Shown here one piece after another: positions 41,547 to 45,763 of a stretch of DNA of 45,763 nt. Location of the stretch: assembly GCA_044450465.1 (NCBI GenBank), contig JBIOJB010000006.1, positions 1-45,763 of the forward strand, in the 5' to 3' direction. Below the pieces are notes generated by a model. The model ran no database searches and had not been told where the DNA came from. It saw only the letters and a program-made list of their open reading frames with translations. The DNA comes from JBIOJB01 sp044450465 (GTDB lineage: Bacteria; Chloroflexota; Dormibacteria; Dormibacterales; Dormibacteraceae). Both the position numbers and the translations under genes were made by a program. Each line of letters opens with the position of its first letter. Position 1 is the stretch's first letter.

Positions 41547-41826
41547 ATGCCGTGGCGCAGCGCCGAGCAGCTCTTGTTCGCCGGCGACGACAACGACGAT
41601 CCCGGTCCGGCTGAGCTCGAGCTGAGCGCCGCCGCCATCGCTGCCGAGGCGCGAGCTGCCGCGGCGAATGCGGCCGGGCGGGAAGCTCTCGGCGAAGAGC
41701 CACGACGCGCTGCTGGCCCGCGGCGACGCCGCCCTGGACCTCGCCGCGTGGGTGTTTCAGCCGGTCAGGGCTGACCGCGCCGTGTCGTGGCTGACGTTGC
41801 GTGCAGGCCACTCGCCGAGTCGATAG
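41547..41826 (+). pseudogene. small protein gene with a one-base frameshift
   Basis: ATG 41547 encodes PWRSAEQLLFAGDDNDDP and an Ala-rich helix (ELSAAAIAAEARAAAANAAG). Near a G-rich run (about 41682-41691) the coding signal moves one base to KLSAKSHDALLARGDAALDL, AAWVFQPVRADRAVSWLTLR and stop TAG 41824-41826. The span is 280 nt, one more than a multiple of three. Without the shift, the ATG frame turns into an Arg/Pro-rich tail. The total would be about 92 residues. Function unknown. An indel error at the G-run is the simplest explanation. Confidence 0.5.
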
Positions 41827-41856
41827 GCTGCGCATATCAAGCCAGCCAAGCGCCGG

Positions 41857-42183
41857 ATGCGCATAGACGTCCACTTCACTCGCGGCGACCTGTGGTTCGA
41901 CCTCGGCACGAAGCCTTACGAGCTGACCGATGGCCTCAAGGTGCGGTTGCGCGAAAACTTCACGCGAAACGGCATTGCCGCCCACAGCGACTTCGGGCAC
42001 TTCCTTGTCGAACGTGCCGAGGGTGTTCCCATCGATGTTGCCGTTGCCTTGCTCAGCTCCTGGCTGTACGAGAAGCTCAGGCGCCACAAGGCGAAGATCA
42101 CAATCGATCGCACAGAGATCGAGGTGAATGACGAGGGCAAGGTGAAGAAGCTGATCAAGGAGCACATCGAGAAAGAGCCGTAG
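41857..42183 (+). CDS. 108-residue hypothetical protein
   Basis: ATG 41857. A small soluble protein with MRIDVHFTRGDLWFDLGTKP at the N-terminus, an amphipathic core GIAAHSDFGHFLVERAEG and a Lys-rich C-terminus (KVKKLIKEHIEKEP). It contains no Cys. It follows the frameshifted gene by 30 bp and is convergent with the minus-strand phage-like cluster. Composition (more Lys, Ile, Asn) differs from neighbouring chromosomal genes and suggests an accessory origin. Family not recognised. Confidence 0.6.
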   Translation: MRIDVHFTRGDLWFDLGTKPYELTDGLKVRLRENFTRNGIAAHSDFGHFLVERAEGVPIDVAVALLSSWLYEKLRRHKAKITIDRTEIEVNDEGKVKKLIKEHIEKEP

Positions 42184-42199
42184 CCGCGCGCGTCTGGCT

Positions 42200-42451
42200 T
42201 CATGGCTCTGCCGACACTTCGAATCCGTAGGTGCGTGCCAGCTCGTCGGCCTCGTAGATCTGGTGATACGCATCTGCCCACGCTTCGAGCACGACGAGCG
42301 CGCATTGCTCCTCGCCGGCGCGCGCTCGGGCCAGCACTTGGTCATAGATGTGCCGGGCCTCGTCCTCGGACATGCCGTTGAAACGCGTGCAGAGCTGCAC
42401 CAACAGCAGCTCGTCGGCTCGCTCTTGCAGGCGCGGCGGTTCAAGGCTCAT
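42200..42451 (-). CDS. 83-residue hypothetical protein in phage-like cluster
   Basis: ATG 42451 lies one base after the stop of the scaffold-like gene. An acidic, helical protein (RADELLLVQLCTRFNGMSED, ARHIYDQVLARARAGEEQCA) likely coexpressed with the upstream genes. No family recognised. Confidence 0.55.
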   Translation of the reverse strand: MSLEPPRLQERADELLLVQLCTRFNGMSEDEARHIYDQVLARARAGEEQCALVVLEAWADAYHQIYEADELARTYGFEVSAEP

Positions 42452-42452
42452 T

Positions 42453-43001
42453 TCAGCCGCCGCTCAGGTGGCGCAGCGCGCCGGTGCGGTGCAACTCGGC
42501 GATCTGCTCGGGCGTCATGTACTTGAGCTCGGCGCGAGTGATCGGCGGCGCCTGGCCGCCACCGGTGAGCGGCAGGCCATTACGCACCGGGCCCGCTGGA
42601 CGCCCAGTTGTGAGCTGAGGGAAATCGCGAGCCAGCCGCGTCAGCGCCTCGTCAACCCTGCTTTCGATGTCGGGCGCGGCGCCGTCGAGCTCGCTCATAC
42701 GCTCGGGTTCGGTGGCCAGCATGGCGCGAGCCAGCTTGGGGTCCAGCGCATGCCGGTTGAGCCCGTCGGTGAGCGCCCGGTCCAGCCCGAGCTGCCGGCG
42801 CGTGGCCGCGTGCGCAGCCTGCTCGTCGCGGAGTTTGCCGCGCCAGCTTGCATTCTCGGCGCGCAGCTCTTGCACGTACTGGCGGGTGAACACGTCCTGC
42901 TCAGGCGCCGGCGGTGGCGTGCCGCCAGGTGGCTGTCCACCGCCAGGCCCGCCCGGCGTCTCGAACAACGGCAGCACTCGGCGTTTCAGCAATGGCAACA
43001 T
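42453..43001 (-). CDS. phage scaffold-like protein
   Basis: ATG 43001 with AGGAGGAGC just upstream; 182 residues. A Pro/Gly-rich N-terminal segment leads to a long charged helix (YVQELRAENASWRGKLRDEQ…) and a C-terminal EELKYMTPEQIAELHRTG-like tail (here RAELKYMTPEQIAELHRTG). This arrangement (coiled coil plus short C-terminal capsid-binding helix) is typical of phage scaffolding proteins. No head protease or capsid gene is present in the window, so this is a functional guess from layout. Confidence 0.55.
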   Translation of the reverse strand: MLPLLKRRVLPLFETPGGPGGGQPPGGTPPPAPEQDVFTRQYVQELRAENASWRGKLRDEQAAHAATRRQLGLDRALTDGLNRHALDPKLARAMLATEPERMSELDGAAPDIESRVDEALTRLARDFPQLTTGRPAGPVRNGLPLTGGGQAPPITRAELKYMTPEQIAELHRTGALRHLSGG

Positions 43002-43002
43002 G

Positions 43003-43701
43003 TCAGCTCCTCCTTGCGGGCAGCGAGGGATTGAGGCGGGTCGCGGCCAGGTTCCACAGGCCGTCGATCCGACCGGCCAGCTTGCGGCGCTCGAACTCCG
43101 TCAGCGCCAGCTCGGCAGCGCGCGAGGCGTCGCCCAGCCCACCCCGCTGGCGCAGCACGCCGATCATGGTCTGCGAAAACAGCGCGGCCGCCTCAGGTCC
43201 GAGCAGCGCGGCGCCGTAGCTCGATGCCAGTTCGGCGACCACTTCCGGTGGCGCTGTGCGCGCAATGTTCGCGCCGGCCGTGAGGCACTGGCTTGGGTCG
43301 ATGCCAGCGAGCGCGGCGCGCAGCTCGTCGCGGGCGAGGGCCCGAGCTGCTGGATCGGCGGGCGGCTGTGGCACAAGTTGAGACTTCAAGCGGGATTCCA
43401 GTCGCGCGGCTGCTGTCTTCGCCGTGCCGCGCAGCTCGGCCAGTTCTTGCGTGGCCGCCTGGCGCATGCGCTCGGTCTCGGTGCGGCGAAACTCCGCAGG
43501 TTTTGATTCGTCGGCGGCCAGGGCGGCGATGGCGGCCACGTGCCTGTCTGCGGTCGCGACCAGGGCGACGGCAGCGCCGGTCATCTCGCGGTAGAAGGCC
43601 CACGTCTCGCGGCTGTGGCCGTGCAGCGTTTGCTCGAACGCGGCCAGCTCTGAGGTTTGCGCGGCGGCGACGGCGGCTGTGTCGTTGGTGTCAAGGGCCA
43701 T
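43003..43701 (-). CDS. coiled-coil hypothetical protein in phage-like cluster
   Basis: I start it at ATG 43701, with AGGAGG 6 nt upstream. The 232-residue protein is Ala-rich and mostly helical (HGHSRETWAFYREMTGAAVA, RMRQAATQELAELRGTAKTA), without membrane segments. Its start overlaps the end of the HTH gene by 11 nt and its stop is 1 bp from the next start, so the four genes from 44242 to 42200 look like one operon. Probably a phage or satellite structural or accessory protein; no family recognised. Confidence 0.6.
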   Translation of the reverse strand: MALDTNDTAAVAAAQTSELAAFEQTLHGHSRETWAFYREMTGAAVALVATADRHVAAIAALAADESKPAEFRRTETERMRQAATQELAELRGTAKTAAARLESRLKSQLVPQPPADPAARALARDELRAALAGIDPSQCLTAGANIARTAPPEVVAELASSYGAALLGPEAAALFSQTMIGVLRQRGGLGDASRAAELALTEFERRKLAGRIDGLWNLAATRLNPSLPARRS

Positions 43702-44242
43702 TGTTTCCTCCTGTGTGGGTGGCGGCCTCCTCGGCTTCTTCGAGCCGCTGCACAAGCTCGACAATCGCGCCCTTAACCGCGCCCACCGTGTCGGCTTCTT
43801 GGTCGAGGCGGATCAGCTCGAGCGCCTTGCTTTGCAGGATGCCGAGCGCAATCGCTGTGTCGCGTTTGGCCTGAGCGGGCATTTCGGCCACCTCGTGCTC
43901 GATGTAGGCGGTCTCTCCCGCAGCGTTGCGCCCGAAGGCAAACACCCGAGCCGGCTTCCACAGCTGTCGCCGCAGCCGATCCGAGTCAGCGAGCAGGGCC
44001 AGTACCTGGCGGCTGCGCCTGTGCTTGGCGCGTAGGCGATTGGCCTCGACGGCGGTCTGGAGCGCCAGCTTGCGGGCGGCTGTGAGGGGCTCGTCCACGA
44101 GGCCGGCGGCTCGGGCCAGGTTGGTGACCGTGGTGTCGCTCACGTGGTACTTGCGGGCGACCTCAGCGCGGCGCTGGCCGGCACGAACGGCGGCGACGAT
44201 TGCTTCGCGAGTGGCGTCCGGTACGCGAGATGGCCCTGCCAT
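43691..44242 (-). CDS. helix-turn-helix protein, terminase small subunit-like
   Basis: ATG 44242 is preceded by AGGAGG. The 183-residue protein starts with a HTH (DATREAIVAAVRAGQRRAEV, ARKYHVSDTTVTNLARAAGL) followed by a helical region with KLALQTAVEANRLRAKHRR and a C-terminal block ending in a helix AKRDTAIALGILQSKALELI. This is the pattern of small terminase subunits or related DNA-packaging HTH proteins, where the last helix typically reads 'IxxGILIDKxLLL'. A resolvase-like or transcriptional HTH is the alternative. No large terminase is visible, so the cluster may be a satellite or a decayed prophage. Confidence 0.6.
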   Translation of the reverse strand: MAGPSRVPDATREAIVAAVRAGQRRAEVARKYHVSDTTVTNLARAAGLVDEPLTAARKLALQTAVEANRLRAKHRRSRQVLALLADSDRLRRQLWKPARVFAFGRNAAGETAYIEHEVAEMPAQAKRDTAIALGILQSKALELIRLDQEADTVGAVKGAIVELVQRLEEAEEAATHTGGNNGP

Positions 44243-44425
44243 ATGCTGCCTCCTGGGCTGAGCCGCATTATGCGCTGAAGTGGGGAACGGAGGGCAAGAT
44301 TGGGTCTCTTTGGCACCCCGCCACCCTAAAACGGGGCAGTTTCCGGGTGCTGTGGGGTCGGGCGCGCCTTTGTTTCGTCGATTGCCAAAGGGGCTCCTCC
44401 GCTCGTGGTGCGCCAGGAGGGGGAT

Positions 44426-44447
44426 GGGGTACCGAGCGCGGTAACCC
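44426..44447. repeat. inverted repeat GGGGTACCG-AGCG-CGGTAACCC
   Basis: A 9-bp stem with one mismatch and a 4-nt loop, in the 261-bp gap between the HTH gene and the divergent lipoprotein gene. It could be an operator for the HTH protein or a terminator-like hairpin. No gene is seen in this gap. Confidence 0.4.
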
Positions 44448-44503
44448 GTCCTTCTGGGGATGCGTTAGAACTGGCAAGTGATCCGTCCCCGCCAGGAGGA
44501 CTG

Positions 44504-45178
44504 TTGAAGTCGCCCATTGGCCTGCTGCTAATGGCATTGCTCGTAGCTGGCTGTGGTGGCGTCCCCTCCGTGGCCCACGTAACGGCGACCGCGTCTGTAC
44601 CGCGCACCCAGACGCCTTCACCAGAACCGTCCCCGCCAGCGGTTCAATCACCGCTGCCCGTGCCAGACCCCCGCCTTTTGACGGCAAGTGATTGCTTCGG
44701 GTCCGCGCCAGCTACTACTCCCCGCGCGTTGGGTGGCTACTACACGGTGCGGATTGCGACCAGCTGGACCGACACCGGAAACTACGTTGGCCATGAGACG
44801 TTGCTTCTGGAGTTGGTCGCACCCCGAGCGTACGGTTTTGCGCCGACCGAGATTCAATTTCACAGCGACCTCGGCCCCGTTCACATGGTCTACAGTCCAC
44901 AGGCCACCTCGAACTCGATTGCGCTGCAGCACGCGGCTTTTATCGCTTTAGACCTCGCCTCGCCGTCCGCTATCGCTGGCACGGTGAGCGACTGCAAGGT
45001 AGGCGGGGAGCCAGCTGCGGTCTTCGGATACTCGGACCGCACCAATGCTGGGTACCGCCTGTACGTGGTCCATAAGGACTACTTGTACGAGGTGAGGCTC
45101 TTTGGGAGCGGTGGAGTCAGCAATCAAGCGGTCCAGGACTCCGTCGGAATGATCGGATCGCTCACCTGGGCTCCTTGA
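44504..45178 (+). CDS. PsbP-like lipoprotein in phage-like region
   Basis: TTG 44504 is chosen because AGGAGGA (44494-44500) stands upstream and the signal peptide starts there. The 224-residue protein has a lipobox VAGC (Cys17) and a Thr/Pro-rich linker (SPEPSPPAVQSPLP). The domain starts with GGYYTVRIATSWTDTGNYVG and ends YLYEVRLFGSGGVSNQAVQD-SVGMIGSL, close in layout to the PsbP-like lipoproteins at 35-36.6 kb. It is on the plus strand inside a minus-strand phage-like region. Such an independent cargo gene in a phage cluster would be called a moron. Confidence 0.68.
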   Translation: MKSPIGLLLMALLVAGCGGVPSVAHVTATASVPRTQTPSPEPSPPAVQSPLPVPDPRLLTASDCFGSAPATTPRALGGYYTVRIATSWTDTGNYVGHETLLLELVAPRAYGFAPTEIQFHSDLGPVHMVYSPQATSNSIALQHAAFIALDLASPSAIAGTVSDCKVGGEPAAVFGYSDRTNAGYRLYVVHKDYLYEVRLFGSGGVSNQAVQDSVGMIGSLTWAP

Positions 45179-45413
45179 CGACCTGCTCCGAGGGGCAAAT
45201 CACGTGCTGGCAATGCGTGGCCGCCCACTTGAGCGCTGAAGCCCGATTTGCGAACAACCCCACGCCGGCGGGCCGGCCCGTCGGGGTCTGGAACTGCCAC
45301 GGATGGGCGGGCTCAGCCAGGCACACGAGGCGCAACTCGTCCCAGCGGCGACCATCGGGTAGGTAGGCACGCAGCTTCCACCATGGCCAGGCATTGGCGG
45401 GTCGCCTGCTCAC
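45162..45413 (-). CDS. 83-residue hypothetical protein
   Basis: GTG 45413 overlaps the stop of the upstream gene (GTGA coupling). A Trp-rich small protein (ANAWPWWKLRAYLPDGRRWD, LVCLAEPAHPWQFQTPTGRP) with a C-terminal RASALKWAATHCQHV, compatible with a zinc- or nucleic-acid-binding phage protein, but I cannot assign a family. Its end overlaps the lipoprotein gene on the other strand by 17 bp. Confidence 0.5.
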   Translation of the reverse strand: MSRRPANAWPWWKLRAYLPDGRRWDELRLVCLAEPAHPWQFQTPTGRPAGVGLFANRASALKWAATHCQHVICPSEQVVKEPR

Positions 45414-45763
45414 GAGTCGAACTCCCCGAGCTGCTGGCCCACGAGGTCGGTGTCCAACTCGTCGTCGGCCAGGTCTGCGGCCTCAGCGTCGCGCAGCTCG
45501 GCCACGCTTACGAAACCGCTTCCCTCACGCCCCTTCCTAGTTCGTTTGGGAGGCCTTAAGGAGGTAGGTGTAGGTACAGGTATAGGTGTAGGTGGCTCCG
45601 TTACATGCCCGGGTGTAACGGCGTTACCTGCGCGGCTATCAACTTGACGGGCAGCGGGTGTAACGGCGTTACGACGTTGCCGCTCGCGCCAGTTCGCCAC
45701 CCTATCACGCGCCTTCTTACGTGCCGCCTCGACTTCGATTCGCGTGCGGTTGAGGCGGAGGTA
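45410..45763 (-). CDS. Arg-rich protein, probable phage DNA-binding (5' end outside window)
   Basis: The reading frame is open to the window edge, so the start is missing; 117 codons are present. The visible N-terminal part (RIEVEAARKKARDRVANWRE) is a basic helix like those in phage replication or HTH accessory proteins. It is followed by NAVTP repeats, a proline linker (PPTPIPVPTPTS), a basic patch (PPKRTRKGREG) and an acidic C-terminus (DDELDTDLVGQQLGEF). The basic-linker-acidic layout suggests a DNA-associated protein with a flexible tail. Coupled to the downstream 83-residue gene by a GTGA overlap. Confidence 0.55.
   Translation of the reverse strand, partial: YLRLNRTRIEVEAARKKARDRVANWRERQRRNAVTPAARQVDSRAGNAVTPGHVTEPPTPIPVPTPTSLRPPKRTRKGREGSGFVSVAELRDAEAADLADDELDTDLVGQQLGEFDS
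45615..45672. repeat. two copies of palindrome GTAACGGCGTTAC
   Basis: A near-palindromic 13-mer (perfect except the centre) occurs at 45615-45627 and 45660-45672, 45 bp apart, both preceded by GGGT. It encodes the NAVTP repeats of the overlapping gene. It may be coding repetition only, or carry binding sites as well. Confidence 0.55.

Noticed and set aside
1..45763. CRISPR arrays, rRNA genes and replication origins
   Set aside because: No regularly spaced repeats of 25-40 bp, no rRNA-like stretches and no DnaA-box clusters were seen.

Overview
This is a GC-rich (roughly two-thirds G+C) bacterial chromosome segment. Three things point to a high-GC, probably terrabacterial lineage: many GTG and TTG starts, frequent -10-like hexamers only 6-9 nt before start codons (leaderless mRNAs), and families such as DUF2277, DUF6326, an ISNCY-type transposase and membrane proteins that look like the 'FGLLP motif' group. 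My guess is Dormibacterota/Chloroflexota or a relative near Actinomycetota. This is inference; no rRNA or marker comparison was possible.

Layout. (1) 1-1926: two tandem substrate-binding lipoproteins of the branched-chain amino acid (LivJ-like) ABC type on the minus strand. (2) 2007-2876: TPR protein. (3) 2959-10205: a tightly packed arginine operon argC-argJ-argB-argD-argR-argG-argH, mostly with 4-11 nt overlaps. It converts glutamate-derived N-acetyl intermediates and citrulline to arginine and carries its own repressor. It is followed by coaX (type III pantothenate kinase), a GAF/HD-GYP protein and an MBL-fold hydrolase. (4) 13906-16693: lysS, serS and tRNA-Ser(TGA). (5) 16694-18880: a junction with a His-rich phage-tail-like remnant, a small zinc-ribbon gene and a complete ISNCY-type insertion sequence with a 17-18 bp direct repeat. 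(6) 18948-34407: chromosomal genes including a degenerate M23-like secreted protein, an MmcQ/YjbR protein, a GT-C type glycosyltransferase, a SIMPL protein, DUF2277, an Fpg/Nei glycosylase divergent from clpB, a TAP-like hydrolase and several membrane proteins. (7) 34408-39772: an accessory zone of small membrane proteins and secreted lipoproteins (two PsbP-like, one beta-propeller-like), punctuated by a 57-nt repeat. (8) 39773-45763: orphan and phage-like genes (terminase-small-subunit-like HTH protein, scaffold-like protein), with a third PsbP-like lipoprotein in opposite orientation.

Three things deserve attention. First, housekeeping and small membrane genes share a leaderless promoter architecture, while the phage-like genes use strong Shine-Dalgarno sites. 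Second, a 57-nt repeat in the accessory zone looks like the antisense of a tRNA 3' end (CCA, acceptor strand, T-arm), yet three copies also keep an identical reading frame and stop; it may mark the edges of inserted cassettes. Third, argH has no standard start codon where its conserved N-terminus requires one. Three genes appear split by single-base frameshifts (21.8, 35.7 and 41.7 kb); these may be real decay or sequencing errors.
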